The notes under the pieces were generated by a model. The model had not been told where the DNA came from. It did no database searches and worked only from the letters and a program-made list of their open reading frames with translations. From NCBI GenBank assembly GCA_947165115.1, contig CAMUZD010000002.1:1-33418 (forward strand): a stretch of 33,418 bases of DNA, written 5' to 3'. This DNA comes from an uncultured Clostridia bacterium (GTDB lineage: Bacteria > Bacillota > Clostridia > Oscillospirales > Acutalibacteraceae). Positions 16,257-23,212 of the stretch are shown here, piece by piece; position 1 is the stretch's first letter; each line of letters opens with the position of its first letter. The translations under genes and the position numbers were made by a program.

Positions 16257-16907
16257 CTTGTTCTCCTTCTTTTCGTTACCTAAAATAAAGTCCTTGAGCG
16301 ATTCAACGCCCTTATTGATTGCTTCAACTATTGTCGTTCTGCCTTCCGCTGACTCCGTCTGTTGCGCCGAATTGGATTCGGCATTTGCATCGCCGGAGGA
16401 TTTCTCCACTTCCGTCTTCATCGCGCTGCCGAACATCGAAACCCCGGTTATTTCGCCGTTTTTGATTTTGTCCCAGATCTCGACATCTCTGATCTTGATT
16501 ACAACGCACCATGCGCCGTCTTTCGTTTCCGGAAATTCATCTATTGATCCGCGCTTGATGAAACTTTCGACTATTATTGATCCGTTGGGATTCTGATTAT
16601 GCTCCGTGTCAACGCATTCCTGCCTGTACTGATTAAGGAAAAGGTGACACGCCTTTTCAATTTCACCCGCTTCCGCGAAATCACCCTGGCTATCCACCGT
16701 GTCCGGCTCATAAACAGTCGCAAAAACCAAATGTTTTTCGTCGTCACTTTTCTTGATCGCCGCCGCCACCTTAAACTTCGTTGATTGCGCCGGATTGGAT
16801 CCGGCATTTGCATCGGCACTCTTAAACACAATCCCTTTCTCATTCGCCGGATTCTCGACCAGCGAAATAAATTCGATCCTTATCTCTGTCAGCTTTTTCT
16901 TTCCCAT
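16065..16907 (-). CDS. prohead serine protease, XkdF type, with scaffold C terminus
   Basis: The protease domain (about residues 45-165) matches the XkdF/peptidase S78-type family that matures phage heads: HLVFATVYEPDTVDSQGDF, EIEKACHLFLNQYRQ, IIVESFIKRG, then WCVVIKIRDVEIWDKIKNG and TGVSMFG. The last 64 residues form a coiled coil (IAELKKAVEEQKTKIEELEKQ) suited to scaffolding, as in Mu gpI/gpZ. Start at 16907 is set by AAGGAG 8 bases upstream; the longer frame runs back into a repeat array. Two hairpin elements are inserted in frame, coding DANAGSNPAQ (residues 32-41) and DANAESNSAQ (from 173), both at domain borders. Confidence 0.85.
   Translation of the reverse strand: MGKKKLTEIRIEFISLVENPANEKGIVFKSADANAGSNPAQSTKFKVAAAIKKSDDEKHLVFATVYEPDTVDSQGDFAEAGEIEKACHLFLNQYRQECVDTEHNQNPNGSIIVESFIKRGSIDEFPETKDGAWCVVIKIRDVEIWDKIKNGEITGVSMFGSAMKTEVEKSSGDANAESNSAQQTESAEGRTTIVEAINKGVESLKDFILGNEKKENKMSEEQVKKMIDEAVAPKDAEIAELKKAVEEQKTKIEELEKQGFGRTTREKEDGGNPEPANSAF
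16346..16391 (-). repeat. hairpin element, copy 2 (inside protease gene)
   Basis: Stem GCCGAAT / ATTCGGC, loop CCA; preceded by GATGCAAAT and followed by GCGCAACAGACGGAGTC and AGCGG. Read in frame as D-A-N-A-E-S-N-S-A-Q, at the border between protease and scaffold parts. Confidence 0.9.
16769..16814 (-). repeat. hairpin element, copy 3 (inside protease gene)
   Basis: Stem GCCGGAT / ATCCGGC, loop CCA; preceded by GATGCAAAT and followed by GCGCAATCAACGAAGTTT. Read in frame as D-A-N-A-G-S-N-P-A-Q near the protein N terminus. Confidence 0.9.
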
Positions 16908-16924
16908 TCCGTTCTCCTTTCTTT

Positions 16925-16982
16925 GCCGCTCCCTAAACACCTTAGACACCCTAAATTCCCTAAGTTCCCTAAGTCGGCGGCC
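16925..16982 (-). repeat. 9-base repeat array B, upstream of the protease gene
   Basis: On the minus strand GGCCGCCG is followed by about five units of the type TTAGGGAAC and TTAGGGTGT, then AGCGGCAAAG. The normal ribosome binding site of the protease gene follows 10 bases later. Translated in one frame it gives LGNLGNLGCLRCLGSG, close to the ending coded by array A. Confidence 0.8.
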
Positions 16983-16996
16983 TCAAATTTCAATCA

Positions 16997-17023
16997 GCGG
17001 GCAAGCTGCCCGCGCTCCGACAA
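16997..17023 (+). repeat. GC-rich hairpin and family-3 repeat in the divergent late control region
   Basis: GCGGGCA and TGCCCGC pair around AGC (16997-17013). The right arm runs into GCCCGCGCTCCGACAA, shared with the minus strand at 9283-9313. Confidence 0.65.
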
Positions 17024-17050
17024 TTATTTTTCCCCTCTTTTTTCTGTTCT

Positions 17051-17076
17051 CAATGTAAATAGCCGTATTTACATTG
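17051..17076. promoter_or_regulatory. 26-base palindrome between divergent late operons (candidate activator site)
   Basis: CAATGTAAATA pairs perfectly with TATTTACATTG around GCCG. It lies in the 228-base gap between the leftward protease/capsid operon (start 16907) and the rightward portal operon (start 17136). P2-type late promoters have a dyad bound by the zinc protein Ogr about 55 bases before the transcript start. A zinc ribbon protein is coded at 25124-25333. The link is inference; a simple terminator or repressor site is possible too. Confidence 0.5.
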
Positions 17077-17135
17077 GATTTTCATTTTTTTTCTGCAATT
17101 TTTCTCTTGTTGACGTTTTTTTAGGGAGTTGAACC

Positions 17136-18248
17136 GTGGACGAAACAAAAAAAGCTGAAAAAATTACCGTTGAGGTAACAAAAACCGCAGCGGAACCGAT
17201 TATCAAGTATACTCGTCTGCAAAAAGAGCGCAGTACCAAAGATAAGGAAACGGATATTGATATAGTATATCCGCCTGTTGAAATTGCTGAGATCCTTGAA
17301 ACAGCCGGAACATCCGCATGGCATGGCAGATGTCTGGAAATCAAGACAAAAGCAATCACAGGAACCTACAAAATTGAGAAAGATGAAAAAGATTTCCTTG
17401 TCAACGCATTCAAGGAGTTTGACACTATAGAGGAAATTTTTACAAAAATTGCTCAGGATTTTGAAAACACAGGCAACTGCTATCTAGAAATCAAAAAATC
17501 AGGAAGTCGCATCAAAGAGATATATGTTGTCGAGCCCGAAACAATGCTCTCAGTGAAAGGCCACAAAGAATTTGTCCAGCGCGTCTTCACTGATGAACGG
17601 TATCCTCGCTACAGCACGGAAAATAATGACGGTGTGAGCATCTACCATATTAAGCAGATCAACACGTTATCGAAATATTACGGATATCCTACATGGATTT
17701 TTGCGCTTGAATGTCTTCGCCTTGATAAATCGGTCAAAATTTTCTTTTCTAGCTTTTTCGAGAACGGTGCAATCCCCGATCTTATCGTAGCCCTCGAAGG
17801 CGCAGATTTCGCACCAGATGTAAAAAACCGCATCGCCGACGCACTAAAACAGACAAAAGGAGTTGTCAACAGTCACAAGACTCTTGTCCTCGGATTGCCT
17901 TTTGAGAATGCACATCTTAATATTCAGACAGTCTCTTCACCCATTGCAGCAATGGATTTCAGCAAGATTGGAAATCCCAGCCGCGACGAAATCATCGCAG
18001 CCCACGGAGTTCCGCCACGCCTCCTTAATATTATTCCTGCCGGTCAGCTCGGCGGCGAAGGCGACGGAGATTCACAGCTCGAAATGTTCTATCGCATCAC
18101 TGTAGATCCCGAACAAATATTACTTATGGGAAAAATAAACAAACTGCTTCGTGACAACGGTTTCAGCGGCTCATTGGAGTTCGTCAATCCCTATAGGAAC
18201 AAGCCGATAAAAACAACTGACGACGACACAAAGGAGTGGGATTTATGA
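17136..18248 (+). CDS. portal protein (PBSX/P2-like family)
   Basis: The portal forms the ring through which DNA enters and leaves the head. The 370-residue product has family features: ETAGTSAWHGRCLEIKTKAI, ENTGNCYLEIKKSG, YGYPTWIFALECLRLDKS, then FFENGAIPDLIVAL and RDEIIAAHGVPPRLLNI. The start is GTG with AGGGAG 8 bases upstream. It opens a rightward operon opposite in direction to the terminase and capsid genes, which is unusual for a Mu-like phage. An ATGA overlap joins it to the next gene. Confidence 0.9.
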   Translation: MDETKKAEKITVEVTKTAAEPIIKYTRLQKERSTKDKETDIDIVYPPVEIAEILETAGTSAWHGRCLEIKTKAITGTYKIEKDEKDFLVNAFKEFDTIEEIFTKIAQDFENTGNCYLEIKKSGSRIKEIYVVEPETMLSVKGHKEFVQRVFTDERYPRYSTENNDGVSIYHIKQINTLSKYYGYPTWIFALECLRLDKSVKIFFSSFFENGAIPDLIVALEGADFAPDVKNRIADALKQTKGVVNSHKTLVLGLPFENAHLNIQTVSSPIAAMDFSKIGNPSRDEIIAAHGVPPRLLNIIPAGQLGGEGDGDSQLEMFYRITVDPEQILLMGKINKLLRDNGFSGSLEFVNPYRNKPIKTTDDDTKEWDL

Positions 18249-18670
18249 ACATAAATCTTAATACAGTTATAGCCCGGATCGCACACCGCATCCGTGCAAT
18301 CGCAGTCGTCGAGACAGTTCCCGTCGTTACAGGCGAACTCCGGCGCAGTATTCATGTCACCAAAAAAGGAGAGTATTACGTAGTAGGCACGAATAAAGTT
18401 TATGCCTGGCGTGTTCATAACGGTCACGGACAGATAGTAATTCAGCCAAAAAACCGAAAAGCACTGAAATTCCAATTAGGTGGAAAAACATATATTCGGA
18501 AAAAAGTTGTAATCCCTCCCCGTGAAGGCAAGCCCTTCTTCAAAGACGCAATCAAACGTTTTACCGACAACGCAGACAGCGAGCTCGTAGCCGTCACGCC
18601 GGAATTAAGCAAAGAATTCAGCAAACTTTTAGCTTACGAACTCAAAAAAGCAGGAGCGAAAATAGTATGA
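18245..18670 (+). CDS. HK97 gp10-like head-tail joining protein
   Basis: This 141-residue protein shows the pattern of gp10-like/virion morphogenesis proteins: PVVTGELRRSIHVTKKGEYY with VVGTNKVYAWRVHNGHG and a late RKKVVIPPREGKPFFKDAI with a C-terminal helix. I start it at 18245 (ATG overlapping the portal stop, ATGA) rather than the GTG at 18236. Its stop overlaps the next ATG as well, so portal, this gene and the next are translationally coupled. Confidence 0.75.
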   Translation: MNINLNTVIARIAHRIRAIAVVETVPVVTGELRRSIHVTKKGEYYVVGTNKVYAWRVHNGHGQIVIQPKNRKALKFQLGGKTYIRKKVVIPPREGKPFFKDAIKRFTDNADSELVAVTPELSKEFSKLLAYELKKAGAKIV

Positions 18671-19080
18671 TAACAGCAACTTTGACCCGTGTCCGCTGCT
18701 TCAAAAACAGCATTTCCGGCATTCTCTATATCCAGACCCGCAACCTCCGCTGGAGCTGCCGAACCCTTGAGCTGCCGTGGCTCAACAACAAACCACAGAT
18801 CAGCTGCATTCCCGCCGGAAAATACGTCTGCCGCCGTTTAGTCAGCTCTAAATTCGGTGAGACCTTTCAAGTCTGCGACGTGCCCGGCAGAGTCGGAATC
18901 CTCTTTCACGCCGGAAACAGCGCACCCAGAGACACACGCGGCTGTATCCTGCTCGGAATCGGTTCTGAAATCAGCGGCAACAACGCTTATCTTCTTTCCT
19001 CCCGCGCCGCAATGAAAACCTTCATGCAGATGCTTGAAGGTGTTGAAACCTTCGATCTCGAAATATTGGAGAAACAATGA
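18667..19080 (+). CDS. DUF5675 family protein, possible cell wall lysis enzyme
   Basis: The 137-residue protein has the DUF5675 pattern: RTLELPWLNNKPQISCIPAG, the FHAGNSAPRDTRGCILLG motif, and a C-terminal helix. The H...N...T.GC arrangement resembles the active-site region of YkuD-type L,D-transpeptidases (HxGC), so a peptidoglycan role is plausible. It is directly coupled to Rz/Rz1, the place where an endolysin is usual, and I see no other endolysin in the window. Enzyme activity is inference. Confidence 0.65.
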   Translation: MITATLTRVRCFKNSISGILYIQTRNLRWSCRTLELPWLNNKPQISCIPAGKYVCRRLVSSKFGETFQVCDVPGRVGILFHAGNSAPRDTRGCILLGIGSEISGNNAYLLSSRAAMKTFMQMLEGVETFDLEILEKQ

Positions 19081-19457
19081 GCTTCGCCCTGCTTTTTCAT
19101 TACCGCAAAGAAATAATCACCGCCTTTCTGGTGATCCTTTTCTATATCCTCTGGTTCACCATCGAACGCCAGTCCGACCGGATCACCGCCCAGAAAGCGG
19201 AAATCAAAGCACTCACCGCCGAAGTCGAAACCTTACGCGCTGAATACGCCAGGATAGAAGGGGATGTCACCGCCGTTTCGGCATATCTCACGAAAATCCG
19301 CAACATCGAAACAACCAATAAAATCGAGGTCAAAAAAAATGAAGAATGTGTTGCTGCTCACGATGCTGATACTTTCATTGATCGTCTCAACGAGCTGTTC
19401 GGCTACTGTTCAGACGAAGCCGGAAATCAGGCAAAGACTCTGCCGCGTTCCCGATGA
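19077..19457 (+). CDS. Rz: Rz-like inner membrane spanin
   Basis: i-Spanins join the inner membrane to an outer-membrane lipoprotein partner and complete lysis by fusing the membranes. One N-terminal membrane helix (EIITAFLVILFYILWFTI, residues 11-28) is followed by a long periplasmic coiled coil (AEIKALTAEVETLRAEYARI). Length, 126 residues, suits Rz. The Rz1 gene lies inside and past its 3' end in the +1 frame. ATGA couples it to the DUF5675 gene. Confidence 0.8.
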   Translation: MSFALLFHYRKEIITAFLVILFYILWFTIERQSDRITAQKAEIKALTAEVETLRAEYARIEGDVTAVSAYLTKIRNIETTNKIEVKKNEECVAAHDADTFIDRLNELFGYCSDEAGNQAKTLPRSR

Positions 19458-19629
19458 GCCCGTTTTCGAGCGCATCAGCCGCGACGATCCCGACGAAGTC
19501 AAGATGCTGAAACTGCTCAACAATATCGCAGACCTCAAGGCTTACTCCGAAAAGCTGAAAGCCGTCATTGAATGCCTCCAGGGCTCCGTAGAGACACCAT
19601 ACCATGACGTCTCAGGAAACAGAAAATAG
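19339..19629 (+). CDS. Rz1: Rz1-like outer membrane lipoprotein spanin, overlapping Rz
   Basis: The 96-residue protein starts MKNVLLLTMLILSLIVSTSC, a lipoprotein signal with a lipobox-type STSC, then continues QTKPEIRQRLCRVPDEP, where proline-rich sequence is typical of Rz1. The first 119 bases overlap Rz in another frame, the well-known embedded Rz/Rz1 arrangement. A longer frame from 19264 would bury the signal peptide and is rejected. Its stop lies in the ribosome binding site of the MuF gene. Confidence 0.82.
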   Translation: MKNVLLLTMLILSLIVSTSCSATVQTKPEIRQRLCRVPDEPVFERISRDDPDEVKMLKLLNNIADLKAYSEKLKAVIECLQGSVETPYHDVSGNRK

Positions 19630-19639
19630 GAGGCTTCCA

Positions 19640-21394
19640 ATGTCTTTAGCTTACTTCGCCAAAGTCCGCAAAAGCGTGAAAAAACTAAAGCTCGAAGACC
19701 TGATCCGCAACCTTAAAAACGCACTCAGCAAAGCCCACAAGGCCGCCGACCGCGATTTTCTGTTGAAGCACCTGACCTATTTACAGGAAAAAGGCCTCGA
19801 CAACCCGGCGACCAAAAAAGACCTTGACTTCATTCTGAAAGACATTGAGAAAACCCTCGGCCAGAAACTCGAATCACTCGCCGAAGCTCCGTTCCTGCAA
19901 GCCTCAATGGAAGCCTATACCGAAGGCAAGCGCAAAGTCTGCAAACCCTTCAAAATCGATTATTCCCTTGATGATGCCGACCTTGGAGCCCTCAACATTC
20001 TTGATGAGTTCAACGGCTGGTACATCCGCGATAAATTCTCAAAAGACACCTCCGACATCATAAACCGCGAGCTCGGAGATCTTTTGGAACGCGGCGGAAC
20101 CAAGCGCGAATTTGCCAAAACCCTTGAAATTGCTCTCGAAGACCATGTCACCGACTCAAAAACCTATTGGGAACTTTTGGCCGACCACACCTTAACCAAA
20201 ATCCAGAACATGGGTCACGTTTCCGGCTATGAAACCGCCGGAGTTCAATACGTCAAAATCGTTGCCGTCATCGACAACAAAACCACACCCATCTGCCGCG
20301 CAATGAACAACAAAGTCTTTAAAGTCGCTGACTTCCGAAAACAGTATGACAAAATAATCCATGCAGCCGAAAAGCACGATTTGAAAGCATATAAAGCAGC
20401 CCAGCCCATGATCAGCGGCAAAACCATGAAAGGCGAAATCAGCGATGAAGACATCAAACGCCTCGGAATAAAACTGCCGCCTTACCACTTCCGCTGCAGA
20501 ACCACACATGTTGCGTATTTTGAAGGCGAAAGGGAACTTGAGCGACCTGGGAAGGAAAAACCTAATAGCCGGGCGAGAAATATGGGGTCTGTCGTTGGTA
20601 CTCCTTCAGATATGTCCCCTGAAGAGAAAGAGAAAAAATTGGAATTTTTAAGTAACAAATTCAGAAAATTACAAACTAACACAAGAATCTTTAACTATGG
20701 TTTTGAGTCCCTTGGTCTTGTGCCTAAAACATGGAAAGACTATGAAATAACTTTTGCAGGAACTAATTCCAGAGGACGGTTTTATCTTTCAGATTTAGAT
20801 TTTGCCATTAAAGACAAAAACGGCACACAGTGGATTTTTAATCCTTTGCGTGATTTAAGCAATGCTTTTGATAAAATAGAACAAGGGAAATCTCTGAAAT
20901 TTGTTGAATACGCAGCTTTGTACTCTTTGCACCACGAATTAGAGCATAACAGACAGATGATAAAATATCACGGTGAAGATGTGTTTGTTAAGGGAATAAG
21001 TGAAACTTTGAATGAATATGTAACACGGTACACTTTTGGCGAGTTTCTCAAAGCAATCAGGGGTGATGCAGAACAAGGGAAGATGTTCATAGAAAATGCC
21101 CCTGGATATCAACAGTCTGTAAATAAGTTGGAAAAATATTTAACAGATTATAAAATTCCCCAAGATGAACGTTTAGATACATTAAAGAGAATAAGCCGAG
21201 AACTTGAGCCAGAAAAAAAGTTGGGGGCTGTTGCCAGATATATTGCAGCCAATTCCCCTAAAAATAAAACCGTGCTGGATATTATGGGTGATGAAACCGG
21301 AATTTACTTAGATCTTAAACGATTTTATGAAAAATCTGCTAAAAAAACGGAAAAAGATCGTTTAAAAAGGCTTAAAGAATCCCTGGGTAAATAA
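19640..21394 (+). CDS. MuF head morphogenesis protein fused to a putative HExxH metalloprotease domain
   Basis: The first roughly 310 residues match the Mu gpF / SPP1 gp7 minor head protein: YIRDKFSKDTSDIINRELGD, WELLADHTLTKIQNMGHVSG, VAVIDNKTTPICRAMNNKVF and PPYHFRCRTTHV. After residue about 320 an unrelated, AT-richer domain begins. It contains HHELEHNRQ with H432-E433-L-E-H436 and, 19 residues on, ETLNEYVTRY (E455), a pattern of gluzincin metallopeptidases. MuF proteins with C-terminal toxin domains are known in temperate phages. Start at 19640 is set by AGGAGG 6 bases upstream. Full length 584. It ends by overlapping the convergent gene at 21372. Confidence 0.8.
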   Translation: MSLAYFAKVRKSVKKLKLEDLIRNLKNALSKAHKAADRDFLLKHLTYLQEKGLDNPATKKDLDFILKDIEKTLGQKLESLAEAPFLQASMEAYTEGKRKVCKPFKIDYSLDDADLGALNILDEFNGWYIRDKFSKDTSDIINRELGDLLERGGTKREFAKTLEIALEDHVTDSKTYWELLADHTLTKIQNMGHVSGYETAGVQYVKIVAVIDNKTTPICRAMNNKVFKVADFRKQYDKIIHAAEKHDLKAYKAAQPMISGKTMKGEISDEDIKRLGIKLPPYHFRCRTTHVAYFEGERELERPGKEKPNSRARNMGSVVGTPSDMSPEEKEKKLEFLSNKFRKLQTNTRIFNYGFESLGLVPKTWKDYEITFAGTNSRGRFYLSDLDFAIKDKNGTQWIFNPLRDLSNAFDKIEQGKSLKFVEYAALYSLHHELEHNRQMIKYHGEDVFVKGISETLNEYVTRYTFGEFLKAIRGDAEQGKMFIENAPGYQQSVNKLEKYLTDYKIPQDERLDTLKRISRELEPEKKLGAVARYIAANSPKNKTVLDIMGDETGIYLDLKRFYEKSAKKTEKDRLKRLKESLGK

Positions 21395-21761
21395 TATCGT
21401 ATTCTTCCATCACACGTTTTAAATCCTTCTTTTGCTTCCTTAATTTAAATAAAGCCATTAAGCAAAATAAGCGATTTTTACCGTTGCGACTTTCTGTAAT
21501 TATATCTTTTGAAGTGAGAGACATTTTTTCGCAAATTTCGCCGAGTTCCTTTTCTGAAGGCTTATAATCCCAGATGGTTTCTTTTGAATTAAACACGGCA
21601 TCCATTTTTTCATCGAATGCCTTCCATTCCGGGAGTTTCTTTTTTATAACCTCCCTTGTTAGGTCTTCTCCGAATCGCTCACAAGAATCAAACCACATTT
21701 CATCTGAAATACCATCTTTACGGAACGGGTTTTCTGAAAAGGTTGTCTTTTTTTCACTCAT
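21372..21761 (-). CDS. hypothetical protein convergent with the MuF gene (129 aa)
   Basis: An acidic, helical protein (SDEMWFDSCERFGEDLTREV, then KELGEICEKMSLTSKDIITE) of no family known to me. AGGAGG lies 6 bases before the ATG at 21761, so the ATG at 21767 is not the start. Its last 23 bases overlap the MuF gene tail-to-tail. Because it is AT-rich like the MuF toxin-like domain and next to it, an immunity role is possible, but there is no direct sign of this. Confidence 0.65.
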   Translation of the reverse strand: MSEKKTTFSENPFRKDGISDEMWFDSCERFGEDLTREVIKKKLPEWKAFDEKMDAVFNSKETIWDYKPSEKELGEICEKMSLTSKDIITESRNGKNRLFCLMALFKLRKQKKDLKRVMEEYDIIYPGIL

Positions 21762-22005
21762 CTCCATCCTCCTTTGTTATTGTATCGTTTCCCAGCTCTT
21801 TTTCAAGTGCTAATTCTATTGCCGCCATTGTCATTGTCCCATATTCATCATGTTGCCGATTTTCATCGATAATATCTTTTAAACCTTTCATAAAGTCACT
21901 TTTTCCATCACGATATCCAATGACATAAGCGTCCCAAACGCTTCTGTGTGTTGGCATGGTAAAAATTGGAGTCACCATATCTAACAGTTCTTGAATTTTT
22001 AACAT
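21754..22005 (-). CDS. hypothetical protein (83 aa)
   Basis: The 83-residue product starts MLKIQELLDMVTPIFTMPTH and has HRSVWDAYVIGYRDGKSDF followed by an acidic helical C terminus. The GYRDGK motif is seen in small phage and mobile element proteins, but I cannot assign a function. GGGGAAAGG precedes the ATG at 22005; the frame is open back to 22146 without a good start. It overlaps the next gene by eight bases. Confidence 0.65.
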   Translation of the reverse strand: MLKIQELLDMVTPIFTMPTHRSVWDAYVIGYRDGKSDFMKGLKDIIDENRQHDEYGTMTMAAIELALEKELGNDTITKEDGDE

Positions 22006-22024
22006 CCTTTCCCCTTTATTGCCT

Positions 22025-22552
22025 TTAACCTTTAATTCTGATAACGTTAAAATAGCTATATTTTTGGAGGTTTTTTTCCCATGATTCCCGTAAATTTTTC
22101 TGATATTGAAAGTCTGATTGAAGCAAATCGTCAAGTTCGTAGTCAAATTTGTGCTTTTCTGGGCAAATCAGATCCGCTAATTCTATCAGGTTACATTGTC
22201 GCGACTTCCGACAAAGATTTTCAGAGAATCCGCAACGATCTTTCTGTTTTTGTTGCTCAATGCTATCGTTATTTGATGGAAAACAACCGACCGCTTGTCC
22301 TTGCTCTATTGCTGCGTAAACGGCTTCGCAATAGGCTTTTATCAATTTACTTTCTTTTGGAATACGCGCATAAAGTCGAAATCTGTTTAACTTCGCTTGC
22401 TTCCTCACTTGCTGTCTCGTCAAATCCTTTTGAGTTTGCGAACACGCTTCCTCTTTGCTTTGACCGCATCCAGAGCGAAAACAAGCATTACTGGCCGTTT
22501 TCAATCTCATCGCCTTTTTCTTTGCCAAAAGCACCAAAATTGTAGTTTTCAT
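22025..22552 (-). CDS. hypothetical Cys- and Lys-rich protein (175 aa)
   Basis: No family recognised. The first third is basic with four Cys (SNACFRSGCGQSKEEACSQT), the middle has KLIKAYCEAVYAAIEQGQAV and the end is helical. GGAGG is 7 bases before the ATG at 22552, two bases past the stop of the upstream gene, which supports this strand. A plus-strand frame (22081-22545) with a loosely spaced GGAGG is the alternative. Confidence 0.5.
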   Translation of the reverse strand: MKTTILVLLAKKKAMRLKTASNACFRSGCGQSKEEACSQTQKDLTRQQVRKQAKLNRFRLYARIPKESKLIKAYCEAVYAAIEQGQAVGCFPSNNDSIEQQKQKDRCGFSENLCRKSRQCNLIELADLICPEKHKFDYELDDLLQSDFQYQKNLRESWEKNLQKYSYFNVIRIKG

Positions 22553-22553
22553 C

Positions 22554-22829
22554 CTACACCTCCTCGAATATGCGCTGCATCTTCCAAAGCGTCTGCAAAT
22601 CTTCGATCGATCCGTGTGGACATATTTTAGCGTGAATGCACGGAAATTCGCCTTCGTGGCCAAGATAATAAAACGTATGAAATTTCTGACGAAAAACGAT
22701 TAGTCTCCGCTCACACTTAATAATGTCACAGGCTCTGAGTTCGCCTTTCCTGACATCTTCCTGAGCCTGGACATACAGCAGCTTGAACCGATCGGATGCT
22801 TCTTTTTCTGTGTCAAATCTTACAATCAT
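22554..22829 (-). CDS. hypothetical protein (91 aa)
   Basis: Small mixed protein, starts MIVRFDTEKEASDRFKLLYV, with four Cys (ACDIIKCERR, EFPCIHAKICPHG). The second pair could bind a metal but spacing is not diagnostic. AGGAGG precedes the ATG. First gene of the AT-rich run; its leader shares GACTTGGTGAG with the region at 935-946. Confidence 0.6.
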   Translation of the reverse strand: MIVRFDTEKEASDRFKLLYVQAQEDVRKGELRACDIIKCERRLIVFRQKFHTFYYLGHEGEFPCIHAKICPHGSIEDLQTLWKMQRIFEEV

Positions 22830-22857
22830 CCTTCCTCCTTTTTTTCACTCACCAAGT

Positions 22858-23196
22858 CTAATTTTCAGCTAAATGAAAACAAAAAGCATAAACCGGTTTA
22901 TCGATCTTTAGATCCGTGTTTATGCCGTCAACTATTGCAATCCTGTCGATTACCGCATTGAGACACGTCTTAGTGTATCCGAGGCGAAATTTCGCGTAGG
23001 TATAAGTTGTTGTTACACCTTGCTGACCAAAACTTTTAAGCCATTTTAAAAAAAGTGATTCACTGTATAGAATACCAAGGCATCCTGCGGTTTGAATCCT
23101 ATGCGTCCAGTAAGGCTTAACCTCCCGATATTCCACCGTCTTTTCGCCCCGCTCGATCTTCTCGAACCATTCTCTTTTCAGGATAAATGTGAGCAT
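22858..23196 (-). CDS. ASCH domain protein (112 aa)
   Basis: The product begins MLTFILKREWFEKIERGEKT followed by VEYREVKPYW, the typical start of ASCH domains, which bind or process nucleic acids or modified nucleosides. Small phage ASCH proteins often lie beside DNA modification genes. Here it follows the C5 methyltransferase by 16 bases, so a link to modified cytosine is plausible. The start at 23196 has AGGAGG 8 bases upstream; the longer frame overlaps the methyltransferase. Confidence 0.8.
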   Translation of the reverse strand: MLTFILKREWFEKIERGEKTVEYREVKPYWTHRIQTAGCLGILYSESLFLKWLKSFGQQGVTTTYTYAKFRLGYTKTCLNAVIDRIAIVDGINTDLKIDKPVYAFCFHLAEN

Positions 23197-23212
23197 CCTT
23201 ACACCTCCTTTT

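Noticed and set aside
22081..22545. Plus-strand 154-codon frame with a GGAGG upstream
   Set aside because: The spacing to its ATG is long, and the minus-strand gene is coupled two bases after its neighbour with a well-placed ribosome site. Not fully excluded.
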